Part shown: positions 32,601-43,999 of the stretch, in pieces
Numbering within the stretch: the first letter of the stretch is position 1
How the letters are laid out: the number at the start of each line of letters is the position of its first letter
NCBI GenBank assembly: GCA_964019695.1
Contig: CAXHUL010000256.1
Coordinates: forward strand, 57,011-121,010
Source: Loripinus fragilis
Lineage: Eukaryota > Mollusca > Bivalvia > Lucinida > Lucinidae
DNA: 64,000 bases
Direction of reading: 5' to 3'
Notes under the pieces: model-generated
What the model was told of the DNA's origin: nothing
Seen by the model: the letters and a program-made list of their open reading frames with translations, nothing else
The model's database searches: none
Made by a program: the position numbers and the translations under genes

Positions 32601-34093
32601 AAGAATATAATTAAAATCATATGCTCAAGATGTTTGCTGTAATTATTGGAACCTGTGCTATCTTTTGAATATTTTTATAAAATGTATAACTTCTATTAAT
32701 AATAATTAACTAGTATTTAATGCAAAATTGTGATTGGATGAACTCTTCATAAGACATGATAAAATAAATATTATGCAAAATACATGTATATGTGATGTAT
32801 GTTATGTAGATCCATTTCTTAGATGTAGATCCATTCCTGATACATGTAAGGTATGACATTTGTCAAAAAGTGAGTATGATCAGGAAATAAAAACTTTATC
32901 ACTGCAGAATAGGTGTGTTCATGCCATTTTCTCAAGCAATATTCATAATTATTTTCAAAGAAGATATGTTTTCATTTCTTTAAATTAATTTATAATTGGG
33001 GAAAAGTGACAAAAAAGTGTAAAGTATACTGCAAAACTTGGCTCATAATCATATGCCTGGAAATTTGTAGGCATGAAAAGTCAATTATTATATCTGCCTT
33101 CCCTTTGTAAGTAAAGTCTAATGAAATTATACCATTGGTTTAACTAGAAATCAGAGGCCCATACATTGTATATTGTTTACAACCAATAAAAAACTAAAGT
33201 ATGCTCTTCTTAGGACAAAATGTGTGCATTTTGTCTTGGACATAGTTAGTAATAAATATGTTTTTACTGTTGCTGTGTAGATGTTTTCCTTTGACATATT
33301 TTATATCATTTTGGCCACAATGGGTTATGATCTCAGCAAGGCATATCAGCACATATGAGGATCTGGATGGGGGGGGGGGTCTGGTATTCACTTTTCATTA
33401 AAAATTTAAATCATTATACCCCATCCAGACACTCTCATATTGCACATTCCCTCTGAGATGTGTCATTGGTGTTGGCATGATTTGTTAAAGTTTCTCAAGT
33501 GATCTTTATAAACAATCATCTAAAAGTATTCATATTTAGACCATGGCTACCCTGGAGAGTTGGTGTACACATCATGACTCCAGGTACCTGCCCCTGGGTT
33601 GGACTGGAGGGGAAACAAATCTTAGTCAATATCAAAAATGTTATTCTCTTTTTCTGACTTTAATAATATTACATGTATGCAACTATTGCAGTAAGGCCTA
33701 TCTAATGAACCATTCATGATTGGACCATTCATACATGTAGTTGGCCTGCACTAGATGGCATTAGACCCTTGATCAATGCCCCAGGGTGGGGACATCTTGA
33801 GATTTTTCCTTATCTTATCAGCTTATAGAATCACTCATATTGGAAGAAGTCTATACTGACTTTCTATGACTTTAATAGGACCTAAAAGCTCATGACACAG
33901 AAAGGAGCTAGAGGACTCCTTTAAAAGTGCTTATTTAAATGTTTCCTGTTGACTTTTAAGATACAAATTTCTTGCCATCCATTTATTAGAAAGCATTCAT
34001 ATTGTGACAATTGACTGACTTCCACAGACACTGGGATACATGCCAAAACTGGGGCTAGATGTCAAAATCCAGGACATCTTTAGAATTTTTTCT
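32601..34093. other. AT-rich unassigned sequence
   Basis: Contains a G-run at about 33369-33379. A stretch at 33541-33583 is bounded by AG and GT but has no family support. No gene called. Confidence 0.35.
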
Positions 34094-34094
34094 G

Positions 34095-34287
<193 letters not shown>

Positions 34288-34805
34288 TACTGGATTCGCT
34301 CATACTTGAGCATTACGCCAGGGAATGATAATTTTGAAATTTTGATGAAATAAAAAAACAAAAACAACAACAACAAAAACAATACAAAAAAAAAACAAAA
34401 ACATTTGAGTCACTCGATCTAAGCATCGACCGATCATGCCGATGGCGATTGTAGAGGCAGGGCACATTTCTGGTTTGTTTTGCATTTAAAACTGATTTAC
34501 TTAGTTGGTGAGCCTGAAGTCATCTTATCAAAGATAAAATGATCAGCAGAGTGATGTGCAGAAGTCTCATATTTCTGCCAAAAATGTGATAAGAGATATT
34601 AAGTAAAACATATAGCGAAGCGAACTGTTGTCAGGCATGGCAGCCATATGTAAACAACTCCGAGCGCTAAGAAGCAGGGTACCAGATGACCGTAAATAGA
34701 TCCGGCAGATTCCTACTCATTTGGAAGCGTACGGCAGTGGCATTTTCTGAGGGAGGGATGACCGCTAGGGGACGCCACTGTTGGGGAGTTTGGAGTCATA
34801 GAGGG

Positions 34806-35298
34806 GCATCGATAACAGAAATGCTGTTCATTCCGTATAAGTTACATTGACGGAAAAAACGCATTTTGATATAAAAACATTGTATTCTTAAGAAATGTGG
34901 AATCATTTCTATATAGAGATGCAACCAGATTTTGGCAAAGACTGAATAATTGTTTTCTCAAGAAATGTGGATGCATGTCTATCTAGAGATGAGACCAGAT
35001 TTTTGGCCCAGACTGAATAATTGTTTTCTTAAGAAATGTGGAATCGTTTCTATATAGGGATGTAATCAGATTTTGGCCAATACTTAATAATTGTTTTCTC
35101 AAGAAATGTGGAAGCATATCTATATAGAAATGATTCCACATTTCCTAAGAAAACAATTATTCAGTCTGGACCAAAAATCTGGTTGCATCTCTATATAGAG
35201 ATGATTCCACATTTCTTAAGAAAACAATGTTTTCATATAAAATGCGTTTTATTCCGTCAATGTAACCAATACGGAATAAACAGCATTTCTGTTATAGA
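34806..35298. mobile_element. Foldback element with internal 73-bp repeats
   Basis: The outer arms are inverted: ATAACAGAAATGCTGTTCAT...TTACATTGACGGAATAAA and complement. Inside, four units containing AAGAAATGTGGAATCATTTC and CTATATAGAGATG lie in direct order. They are followed by one and a half units in inverted order from 35128. The stem is thus interrupted by an array. Confidence 0.8.
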
Positions 35299-35618
35299 TG
35301 CCTGTCTATGGATACATCTTCAAGAAGACGAATAATTGTTGGGGAGTAACTCCCCAAGACATGATCCATGTTTGAAAGACGCTTGCATTTTCATTGAGAA
35401 ATTGAAATGGCCGACATCAACCGTGAAAAAACACTGACCCTTGCCCGATTTAACTGATCATTACAAACGATATTTGGACCCAGGCGTATTGATTGTAGTA
35501 TAAAAATGGAGATGAGATACAGTTGTATATAATTCGAACACACAAGTGTGGACACATCCTCTTATATGGCAGGATTCCACATAGGTCCACTATATTAAAG
35601 TATTTCCGGCAAAATAAC

Positions 35619-35848
35619 GGGTAGTCTCTGGTTTACCAGGCGGGTTCTATTCTGTTTGTTGTTTAGGGGCTGCTGCCATATTGGAATTCGAAACGATTGA
35701 AAGTGCATGCATGGTCTACAAATTATTAGATGGCCCTTACACGAAAAGGAAGCAGGGGTGTTGAGGCGCAGCCCCCATAATACAACAAACAGAATGTCTA
35801 GAGTAAGCCTCACGTCATAAACTGCGCCCAGTAAACCAGAGATGCGCC
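35619..35848. mobile_element. CTCTGGTTTACC MITE, second copy
   Basis: Matches 7134-7367 in the same orientation. Inner segment AAGGAAGCAGGGG and GGCGCAGCCCCC. The corresponding position upstream of the main gene (47351-47702) also has a copy, so it predates that duplication. Confidence 0.75.
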
Positions 35849-35879
35849 TTGTTTTACCATTATTTAGCGATATTTCTTC

Positions 35880-36044
35880 CAGTGGCGGATCCAGAGGAGG
35901 TTGGTTCCTCCCAGTCCCCGGTTTTTAAATATACTATGAAAATTATTTTTTTTTCACTTCATAGGATAATTAAGAATCAGCAAAGCGAACCCCCATACGT
36001 TATACATATGAACCCCTTGACAGAAATCCTGGATCCGCCTCTGT
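35880..36044. mobile_element. MITE with CAGTGGCGGATCCAG ends
   Basis: Left CAGTGGCGGATCCAG and right CTGGATCCGCCTCTG. AT-rich interior with CAGCAAAGCGAACCCCC. The paralogous copy is at 47791-47970. Single ends of this family sit at gene-copy breakpoints (2640 and 37755). Confidence 0.8.
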
Positions 36045-36416
36045 CCTCCCCGTCATCAGTGAAATAAAGTATCATAAAACTTAGCCAACATCAGACATGA
36101 TAACTAACTTCTGCAATCGCTTTACTACTTTATGCAATTCAACACTGTCACTTCGGTTTTCGAGATAACACCTATTCTGCCACTATTTTTGCCCTGAAAA
36201 TACGTCTGCTTTTTACGGCTGCTGCAAATATTCAAGACTTTAAGTTGTATTTTTTAACCAAAAATGTGAACCCTGATCAGATTGCTCCATTGAATCTAAT
36301 CTTGGTCCATATTGTTTGCTACCTAAGAACATAAAGTGCAGACTACAAAAGTCGTGACTGGCGGGAAAATGGTTAAATCTTTCTATATTTTCTTCTTTCT
36401 TCTTCTTTCTCTCCAG

Positions 36417-36478
36417 ACTTTGATCTTCCTTCTTTCTCAAGTCAAGTTCTCTCTCAAGTCAAAGATTCTCACTATCAG
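36417..36478 (+). CDS. Exon A, truncated copy
   Basis: 62 nt. Acceptor tctctccag, donor CAG|gtagtt. Peptide FDLPSFSSQVLSQVKDSHYQ after the split codon. One change (V for A) from the main copy. Confidence 0.65.
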
Positions 36479-36819
36479 GTAGTTCAATATTTCAACTTTT
36501 CTCTTTTGTCTGCCGACGTCAGTCGAATGAGACTATTAAAACGGGTTCGTCTCTTCGTCCGTCCGTCTGCAGATTGCGATAGTTGGTCATCAAAGTTTCA
36601 GCCTTCTCTGGGCAACATTGCGTGCGATAAGACGCTTTAAAAATGAATAGCTCATAAGATTTTGACACTATCGTACCAGCGATTCAAGTCTTGCATATCG
36701 TGCGTGCGTGTGTGTGTGTCAACTCTGTGGGATGTGGATCTGACTAGCAATCAGGCTGTCACGAGTTGGCTCTTCCCGTTTAGCACCAATGTTAAAATTG
36801 GCCATGAACTATTTTCTAC

Positions 36820-37072
36820 AGTCATTCCCATTCCTTCTTATTGAAAGAAGGACTGTTGTCAGTCACTGGCAAAACCCCACTCCAGGCCCTTTTGTATCTA
36901 TTAGATCGGAGCAGTTAGGTATTATTTCATTACCTTCCCCTCCAATCAACTGGGAAATAATCCAAATGCGTACCCAGTTGATTGACAATATGGTTAGCTC
37001 ACATGACCGCGAAAACTCATGTGAAGTTTTAGTGTATCAATGGTCCAACATTCGTCACGCCATCTTCCGTAA
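36820..37072 (+). CDS. Possible orphan exon X between A and truncated F
   Basis: A stretch of about 84 codons open from ttctacag to C|gtaagtat (a strong donor). It reads SFPFLLIERRTVVSHWQNPT... and ends ...YQWSNIRHAIF plus one base. It enters in phase 0, as exon A ends, and leaves in phase 1. Phase 1 is what an acceptor at 37750 (cataag|TG GTC CTG) would need to read into truncated exon F. It has no counterpart in the other gene copies. Unrecognised; could be captured from another gene or a transposon, or chance. Confidence 0.3.
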
Positions 37073-37770
37073 GTATATCAGCGGACTAATTTTAGTCAAA
37101 TTACATATAAAGCATCATCAGGTATGGAAGGGGAAAGGTTGCATGTGGTTTTTGGGCTGACTGGCATTTGCATAGACTTTTAATGGGAAAAACTTAAAAA
37201 TCTTGTTCTCTGAAACGGTGAGACCCACAGCTTGTGGATACCTACACAAATCCTGCCAACCATGCTCCTGGTGTCTATACTAGCCATGGCGTCATTAGCT
37301 AAAAAAAAATCTTCCCTAAAACCATGAGACCCACAGCTTGTAGTCCCATAAATTCTGCCAACCATGCATCTTGGGTCAAAATTTACCAAATACCGACGAT
37401 CATTAGGCTTTAATAGCGTCCTTAATCATAATGGGGAAAACTGTTTTTTAATCTTCTATCCACAGCTTATACTTTTAATATGTAGCAATTGTTAGTGTTT
37501 AGTGTTTTCTATACGTTAACCCAACCACGCACCTGGGTTCAAATTGATCATGCGCTGGGGACATTTGCTTTTTTAAACAAAATAAATTGGAAAAAAAATC
37601 TTTGAAACCAGAAAGCCAAATGCTCAGGGGAGTGGTATATAGGCTAATTGAGTCTCTTGCTTCTATGGGATACAGTTCTATATGGAAACTGATTTGTGTC
37701 TGTAATACACTGACTGTCGGTGTCCCTCTATCAAGCACCCCCAGCATAAGTGGTCCTGGATCCGCCACTG

Positions 37771-38218
37771 AATCTAGATGCTGAAATAGATGAAGCCAAG
37801 AGGTTTCTACAGAGGGATGTAAATGAGGTCTCACAAGGTTTGGCACTGAGTGAAGTAGATAGCCAAGTACGCTCAACAGATGAAGCACATTACTTGTTCA
37901 GACCAATTAGTTCAAAGATTATCAGCTACAAGTCTAAAGGAAATAGTTCCTCTGATACCCCAAAACCAGGAAAGAGTGCTACAATACCCTCAACCACTGG
38001 ACCTGGTGTAGATGTACAAGCATTAGTCAGGAATATGATGGATGACAGTGATTTCAGCGGACATGTATGTAGTCATCATAGACAACAGATGGTGAAACTT
38101 GTGGCTCTTATTAAAGGTTATCTGTCTAGATGTGTTAGTCTAACATCTGATAGTGATGATGATGATCTGTTTGGTGGGGATCAGAGAGTAGCTGACACTG
38201 AATGCCAAGGGAATTATG
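37771..38218 (+). CDS. Exon F, 5'-truncated, truncated copy
   Basis: Begins at NLDAEIDEAKRFLQ, matching codon 66 of the main copy's exon F, and ends GNYG with donor g|gttagt. The frame is intact, with many amino-acid substitutions but the acidic SDSDDDDLFGGDQR segment kept. Confidence 0.6.
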
Positions 38219-40262
38219 GTTAGTATTTCTCATATGATAAATTATAAATATGTCAGTTGTATAAATGCAGACTTTAAAGTGGACATATACATCTATCAAG
38301 TGTGGCTATATGCTTTGTTTTGGTCTTAAACTCAATCGTACATGTGGGAACACCAAAGTATTTGGCAGGATTATAAGCTGAGCGGTCTGAGCCTTCACTG
38401 ATCTAAGAAATAAGTACCATATTCTCACTAGCTCACACATTTGTTTTTCCCCAAATAAGAAAACAGAAATTTAATGTTTACTTTAAATACAGCATGGTCT
38501 ATCAAATGTCTTGCTTGTCAAATTGACTTAGCTTTTTTTAAAAGTTTCCAATTTTATCTCTCGGTTGCAAAGTAATCGCCAATGCTCTGGGCGGTCACAT
38601 TTGCATCACATTTGCGAGTAAGATATTGTAAGAGAGTATATATACCAGGCGTTTAGCTAAGAGTGTGTAACAAACAAATTCTTATTTCTTAACAAAAACA
38701 TGTGTTGTGGGTACTCAAAACATTGTGTTAAAGCTGATGGGTAGGAAAACATTTATAAATTTACGCTCAAAAAAATGTTTATCTAAACCTGCGTTATAAA
38801 ATTCATACGTAGGCTTTTATAAGCGAGTATGTATATGCTTACTTTTGTATTCAAATTTAAGTCCTCCGTAGCCACGATTCATCTATGTTTTGCCATCTGT
38901 CAATATGAAATAAATAATAGTGATCAAAACTACGAGAATAACACACAGGCGAGTTTGACAAGGAAACACAACAAAGATCGATCATGGTCAGCATCCAGTC
39001 CTCTCTTCCTCAGAAAAATAGTTGCAAAATTGAACCTTGTATTTAGGTCCTTTACAGGATAATCACAATTTTGTTTATTATGTATTTCCAAGGAAATTTT
39101 AAGTATATTTTTTACCCATCAGTTTAAAAATATGTGTTTTTGGGTGTTCAAAAGAAGTTGGTTTGAAAAATTTTCTTATTTTCAATTAGGCATTCTTATC
39201 TGGAGGCATGATATGCCATGAAATGACTCTCTGACAATGCCAAACTCTTTGGTACTGATTTGTATTCATATATATATCATTTAGTTAGACCATAAGCTGA
39301 TCAGAGATGACTACAGTTGTTCTTGTTTTATGAATAAGACCCCATCTTCACTGGTAGGAAACTTCATATACAGAGCCACCAACTCTGTATATAGAGGCTA
39401 AAAATTCGCCTAAAAACTAAAAGTATTTCTTCTATCATGTAAAATAGCGCTCTGGTCTTTTATCTTCTAATCCAAGCTAATGTGTGCTGCAAATTGTGTA
39501 CGGCTTTATTTCAATCGTTTTTGTCCTGCGTTCACAACTTTCATGTAACACACGACATAGAGGATTCAGATAAAACCGTACACAATTTGCAGCTCGCATC
39601 CGCTTAGATAAGAAGTTAAAGGATTAAGAGCTGGGCCATTATAAAAGCACCGAATAAAAAACTTACAGTTTTAGGGGTATTTTTCAACCTCCACATACAG
39701 AACCGGACAGACCCTCATAAGATTTCCTTTTCAGAGCCGCGGCTTTGTTTATGACCTACCCGTGATCTTGGGATCTTGCAACTAAAATAATGATGGCCAT
39801 TATGCTAAATCTCACAAACATTTGTGGGACAATGATTTGTATGCTTATGTTGCGCTATAATAATCTTCAAAAGGAAATTTACATTTTAAACAGTAAATTG
39901 AAACTGCAAGACGAAACACATTTTGACAACGACTTATGGCACTTTTAGAAATTGTTTTTTTTTCAATAAAATGGGAGAAAGTGAGGGGCTGCTGAGAAGT
40001 TCAAAATAAACTTTTCACGAATAGCGTCAATGATATATTTGCAATGCTACAATTTCGCGACTGGAGCATGCTCTACCTACATCAGTAAAACGATGGAGTG
40101 ATTTCATCATTTCGCAAGGGTTTTTTTTTTCGTGAAAATCCGTGCATGCGAAGTTTCGCGAAAATAAAACCCTTGCACAATTTCTGAATTTATAGTATTA
40201 GCACGTATATGTTATATGACTTATACAAGTACTAAAGTGTGTATATGTTTCTTTATTTGCAG
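38219..40262 (+). other. Intron F-G of truncated copy with MITEs
   Basis: Matches 57453-59677. Holds AAGAACCGTCTCA-family debris (38690-38800, 39120-39170) and a MITE of about 430 bp (39341-39773). That MITE has ends CCCATCTTCAC/GGTAGGAAACTTC and complement, with a nested hairpin (39464-39606, GCAAATTGTGTACGG). The same MITE is at 58518-58944. The 241-bp insert at 59385-59625 of the main copy is absent here (empty site near 40208). Confidence 0.7.
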
Positions 40263-40294
40263 GTGACATCTACAGAGAGGTACTGACCAACTAG
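40263..40294 (+). CDS. Last exon G, truncated copy
   Basis: 32 nt: tttgcag|GTGACATCTACAGAGAGG... With the carried G it reads GDIYREVLTN-stop. The main copy's exon at 59678 reads VDIYRELLTN-stop. Confidence 0.6.
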
Positions 40295-40633
40295 AAAGAT
40301 TGATGTAACCAATATATATTCCATAGAACAGTTGAAAAGCAATTGACATTTTACATCAGAATATTTATTATGAATGCATATTTGAAATGATAAAAGAGGT
40401 CTCCAAGTAAAATTAGAATTCTTATTTCCCAACTAAAACATATGTTTAGGGTATTTAAAAGAACAGTCTCAAAGTAACGGCTCTTTTTAATACCCAAAAC
40501 TTATGTTATAATCCTTGGATGAGAAAATTTTGACAATTTTACGCTTATGTTTTGTTTATCTTTTCCTATGATAAAATCATAACCCAGGAGAAAGATCGTT
40601 TGAGCGAATTCTTGTGTTTTGGTACTTATTGAT

Positions 40634-40822
40634 TAGCCCTTTACTCAATAGGCTATTTTTAGATCATGACATCATTTTTTTTTATTTTTAACAACATTTC
40701 AAAAATTCAAAAAAAATATATATTAAATGGAACATTTGCTCAAAAAAGCAAATGCTCCATTTTTCATAATATTTTCAAATACATGCTATTTCAAAGGCGT
40801 TATTATGGAGTAAAGGGTTATT
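40634..40822. mobile_element. MITE with CCCTTTACTC ends and hairpin centre
   Basis: Ends GCCCTTTACTCAATAGGC and complement of ACCCTTTACTCCATAATAAC. The hairpin AAATGGAACATTTGCTC / GCAAATGCTCCATTT is at 40725-40764. The paralogous copy at 59853-60005 has a shorter hairpin. Confidence 0.7.
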
Positions 40823-41111
40823 CAAGAATTGGAGGGTCATAAGAGTCTGTGCATCCGTGCGGATTCCACGGCTTTTTCTACTTTCACACCCAAAGTAGGG
40901 AAGTTGATGAAAACTAAACACAAAGCCACCACTAGATAGCTGTGTTATTATCTCAAGAACATGCTCGTATAGTTTATGCTACTGAGCACAAAGCTTTTCT
41001 AAGTCACTCTTGAGTTAAACAATGCAGCTTTATCTAGAGTATGATTCGAACTTTGATCTACTTTCATATTCGTGAGTTCTCTTTCTATTTTGTTATAACT
41101 TGAAATAACAA

Positions 41112-41322
41112 CGTGCGCGGATCCAGAAAGTTTTGTCAGAAGGGGTCCAACTGTGACAAGGTTTTCTGAATTGATCAGGGGAGAGAGGATCCAAATACCA
41201 CTAAAAGCGGGCCATCATCTGCCCGCCAGCGAAACGCCATTTAAATGGCGTTTCGATGGCAGGCCGATGATGGGTTCAGACCCCCTGCCCCCCCCCCCCC
41301 CTCTGGATCCGCGCATGAACAA
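41112..41322. mobile_element. MITE with GTGCGCGGATCCAGA ends and nested hairpin
   Basis: Left GTGCGCGGATCCAGA, right TCTGGATCCGCGCATG, with a C-run before the right end. A CATTTAAATG-centred hairpin is nested at 41216-41275. The paralog at 60285-60590 carries the same nested hairpin plus about 90 bp more. Confidence 0.75.
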
Positions 41323-41415
41323 GATTGTGTAACAAAAGCCTGTTTCTCTTAAATTATAAAACACAAATAAAATCTGACATTGGACAAGCTGGCTACTCTT
41401 TTCTTATTTTCTTAT

Positions 41416-41650
41416 GCCGCGACACGTGATTTCCAACAATGTGGCATTTTGACAAGTGTAGACTCAGAAGAGCCCACGCAGCCTCCTGTTACGCTGAAAA
41501 ACTCCATATGATGTTCAGTCAGTAGATTAACACTCATAGAATACCCAAACGACAAGCAAAGGCTCAGATCAGAATGCGCGTACGCGCTGGCTGATCTGAG
41601 GCTTTGCAGGTCACACATACCACATTGTTGGAAATCCCATGTTGCGTCTC
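41416..41650. mobile_element. 235-bp MITE (CCAACAATGTGG ends)
   Basis: Terminal inverted repeats of about 30 bp: GCCGCGACACGTGATTTCCA... and complement. Interior GCAAAGGCTC and CTGATCAGAATGCGCG. Other copies are at 49573-49813, 50439-50655 (inverted), 51838-52075 and 60690-60925. Confidence 0.85.
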
Positions 41651-41747
41651 AATTATTTCCTACATGAATAATTAAATGGGCTTTACTTATACCAAATGAC
41701 TATCCAACAGTTGCAAATTTTCTTATATTTCTAGACATAATATTTAA

Positions 41748-41965
41748 AAAGTGTAGATCCTGATCAAATGGTTTCACCAGAACTCAACTGATCAGGATAT
41801 ACACGAGTTTCAACAAGGATTTGTTTAGATTCACGAGGATAATCTTAATCTTAACCCATATATGCCTAGAGTCTTTTTTGTGGGACGTGGGCAAATAGTG
41901 CAGACCCAGACCAGACGCCGCAGAACTCGGCGTCTGATCAGGGTATCTACTGTTTGCTTGCAGAA
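41748..41965. repeat. Two GATCAG-family hairpins
   Basis: One at 41748-41812 (GTAGATCCTGATCAAATGG and complement-like arm). Another at 41890-41965 (CAGACCAGACGCCGCAGA / CTCGGCGTCTGATCAGGG, ends GCAAACAGTAGATA complement). Paralogs are at 61018-61075 and 61160-61245. Confidence 0.75.
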
Positions 41966-42185
41966 AGTTCTATTAAATTTTGAATGAAAATGAAAAAAAA
42001 CACCCAACAACCCTACTCGTCCCATTGATAAGGATTGGAAATACATTGAGCATAAATGTGTTTAAGCCCGGTAAAGACACCTAACAAGCGTCAATTTCTC
42101 AGAGATCGGTCGCACATGATGTCTAATCAAGAGAAAACACATAAGTGAAAATGACCAGGAAATGTCATAATCACATACCACAGAC

Positions 42186-42371
42186 CACAGGAGCTTGAAG
42201 TTCGGTCCTTATATCACCTTTATAGCCTCAAAACCAAAAGCTCATGGTGTCATTACGTAGTAATGACAAGGAGTGAAACTAAGCTCTCGGTAGTCATTAC
42301 GTAGTGACATTGTGAGCTTTTGGTTTTGAGGCTATCGTGGTGATTTAAGGATCAAACTTCAAGCTCCTGTG
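42186..42371. mobile_element. 186-bp MITE with 7-bp TSD
   Basis: An almost complete palindrome starting CACAGGAGCTTGAAGTTCGG and ending in the complement. The 7-bp repeat CACAGAC flanks it at 42179-42185 and 42372-42378. The paralogous flank has one CACAGAC (61465-61471) and no insert, which proves the duplication. It is a deletion derivative of the family of the 0.88-kb element at 45075-45956. Confidence 0.85.
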
Positions 42372-42382
42372 CACAGACCAAC

Positions 42383-43050
42383 TCGTGGCAGGGCTCATGG
42401 CACCTCGAGGAAGAGACACATAACATGGACAGCCACATGACAGCAAGAACACATTTTAGTAAAGTAAGCAGCTGTCTTCCTCGGCAAGATGATTTTGAAA
42501 AGCAGGTGGATATTACCAGGAAATTCCACAATCACAGGCAAACTCACGGCACCACAAGGAGGAAGCACAGAACACAGGCAGCAGCACAATTAAAGTAAAG
42601 TAACCAGCTCACATTTCCTCAGACAGATGACTGCGAAAAGCTTGTGAGTATGTCCTGTAAATGCCACATCACAGACCAACTCAGGGCACCAAGAGAAAGA
42701 AGTGCAGAACGCAGACAGAAACACAAAGTAAAGTAACCAGCTGTCTCTTCCTCAGCCAGATGACTGCAAAAAGCAAAGTATGACCTGTAATCGCTACAGT
42801 TAGAGTCCACAGACCAACATACGTCACAGCGTCCACCACACAACAGCTGGAACACAATTAAAATAAAGTAACTAGCTATCATTTCTTCAGCAAGATGACT
42901 GCAAAAACAAAGTGAGCAAGACCTGGGAATGGCACAATCACGGACTACAGACAAACCCAACTCATGGCGTCAATAGAATGATACACAAGACAGCCACACG
43001 CCAAAAAGAACACAATTAAAGTAAAGTATAATAAAACTTGTGTAAAACGG
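42383..43050. repeat. Diverged tandem repeat (AATTAAAGTAAAGTAACCAG units)
   Basis: Four to five units share CACAATTAAAGTAAAGTAAC, TCCTCAGCAAGATGACTGCAA-like, CCACAATCACAGACC and GGAAGAGACACAGAACACA segments at about 140-150 bp spacing. Related to 61440-62670, and in reverse to about 49085-49230. Another unit is at 43225-43345. Confidence 0.75.
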
Positions 43051-43052
43051 CC

Positions 43053-43213
43053 ACTCAAAAATAGCCAAAACAATTATCATAATGCCTAATGGTAGCTTAA
43101 TCAAGGTCAAAGGCATTGCAGAATGCTCCAAGGTGGAGCATTCTGCAATACTTTCGACCATCATTAAGCTACCAATTGTCATTAAAAGATTTGTTTTGTC
43201 TATTCTTGAGGGA
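43053..43213. mobile_element. 161-bp foldback palindrome
   Basis: Arms of about 78 bp. The core GCATTGCAGAATGCTCCA / TGGAGCATTCTGCAAT surrounds AGG. The arms continue through TTAAGCTACCAATTG and CAAAACAA. It interrupts the tandem-repeat block. Confidence 0.8.
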
Positions 43214-43358
43214 AGTCATCTTCCTTTTCCTCGACCAGATGTGTGCAAAAACAAAGCGAGTATGGCCAGTGAATGCTACAATCATAGACCAAGTCACGGG
43301 ACTGCGAGGAAGAGACACAGAACACAAACAGCAACATGACAGGCGCTTGAAGTTCTGT

Positions 43359-43500
43359 GGTTGAGCCAGTACTAAGTAAAGGATAAAAGAGTCTTGATCA
43401 AGGACGCAGCACAGAGCTTCCTTGTGAGGCTTGAACCAGCGACTCTTCAATCTCAATTCAAGTCTAGCACTTTATCGCTGAGCCATTGCGCTCCTCGCGG
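43359..43500 (-). mobile_element. tRNA-derived SINE
   Basis: Reverse orientation. GGTTGAGCCAGTACTAAG body, GGCTTGAACCAGCGACTC (B box complement) and GCTGAGCCATTGCGCTCC (A box complement). A second head fragment is at 43925-43993 (GGCTCAAACCAGCGACCC, CGAGCCACTGCGCTCC). Confidence 0.75.
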
Positions 43501-43634
43501 TATTATTCTTGTTTCTAAGGCATTTGTATCCTTGTTCGTTGACCCACATAATATTTTTATATTGCTGTTCGTCCCAGTGGCTACACAAAGTGATCTCTTG
43601 GTCCAAACCCATGCTACAAGGGGAATCAGGAAGG

Positions 43635-43765
43635 ACGTTATCATTTGTAATTTGGCGCTACGTCGCCTGGCAACGTCATTACGTCACAGACCGCCAGATC
43701 TGGCAACTGATCATTTGCAGATGAACTTCTTGGTGATCACACGTCTTTCTGAGCTCTGAGAAATA
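43635..43765 (+). promoter_or_regulatory. Conserved promoter block, orphan exon 3
   Basis: Blocks CTACGTCGCC, TTACGTCACAGACCG (CRE-like variant TTACGTCA at 43679-43686), CAACTGATCATTTGCAGA and CTGAGCTCTGAG in the family order. It lies 114 bp upstream of the ATG. The same TTACGTCA variant occurs at 18504-18511. Confidence 0.5.
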
Positions 43766-43799
43766 TCGTCTACGTTTTAGAGAATAAGTGATTGAAAAA

Positions 43800-43833
43800 A
43801 TGGACGCAAGTTGGAATATAGCACGTATACAAG
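43800..43833 (+). CDS. Orphan first coding exon 3
   Basis: 34 nt, MDASWNIARIQ plus one base G, donor CAAG|gtatgt. Preceded by AAGTGATTGAAAAA, as at 18391. Lies 3.3 kb upstream of the main gene's own first exon on the same strand and has the same phase. It could splice to exon A at 48260 as an alternative first exon. No other exon A intervenes. Confidence 0.55.
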
Positions 43834-43999
43834 GTATGTTAGCTTAAAACTGAATTTTGAAAGGGGAATTTTAGTTGAGACACAACGCAAAGTCGCATAG
43901 TTTGACTGAATCAGTAAAAAGTAGAGGCTCAAACCAGCGACCCTCGATCTCAAGTCGAACAGTTTATCACCGAGCCACTGCGCTCCTCTACCTCCCTTT

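Larger units (their letters stand above)
36417..40294 (+). pseudogene. Truncated copy of the unrecognised gene family
   Basis: Contains exon A (36417-36478), a 5'-truncated big exon F (37771-38218) and the last exon G (40263-40294). Exons B to E are missing. Exon F is open and has no indel against the main copy over 448 nt, but its normal acceptor and first 195 nt are gone. They are replaced by the end of a CAGTGGCGGATCCAG element (37754-37770). The F donor is gttagt rather than gtaagt. Its 3' flank to about 42185 matches 57453-61465. No first exon is found upstream. Probably a decaying copy, though a spliced chimera is possible (see the exon at 36820-37072). Confidence 0.65.

Noticed and set aside
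33541..33583. Short block bounded by tttag and AG|gtacct, possible exon
   Set aside because: Only 43 nt, with no paralog, no neighbouring exon in phase and no family similarity.
37771..38218. Fully functional gene at the truncated copy
   Set aside because: First exon and exons B to E are missing and the exon F acceptor is lost. Kept as a truncated copy, with the chimera idea listed as a finding only.
42395..42960. Cys-rich frames on the - strand, also near 61396-61805
   Set aside because: Translations of the AATTAAAGTAAAGTAAC tandem repeats; not conserved as a protein between units.
43082..43364. 82-85-codon frames on +
   Set aside because: Lie across a foldback palindrome and a tandem-repeat unit.
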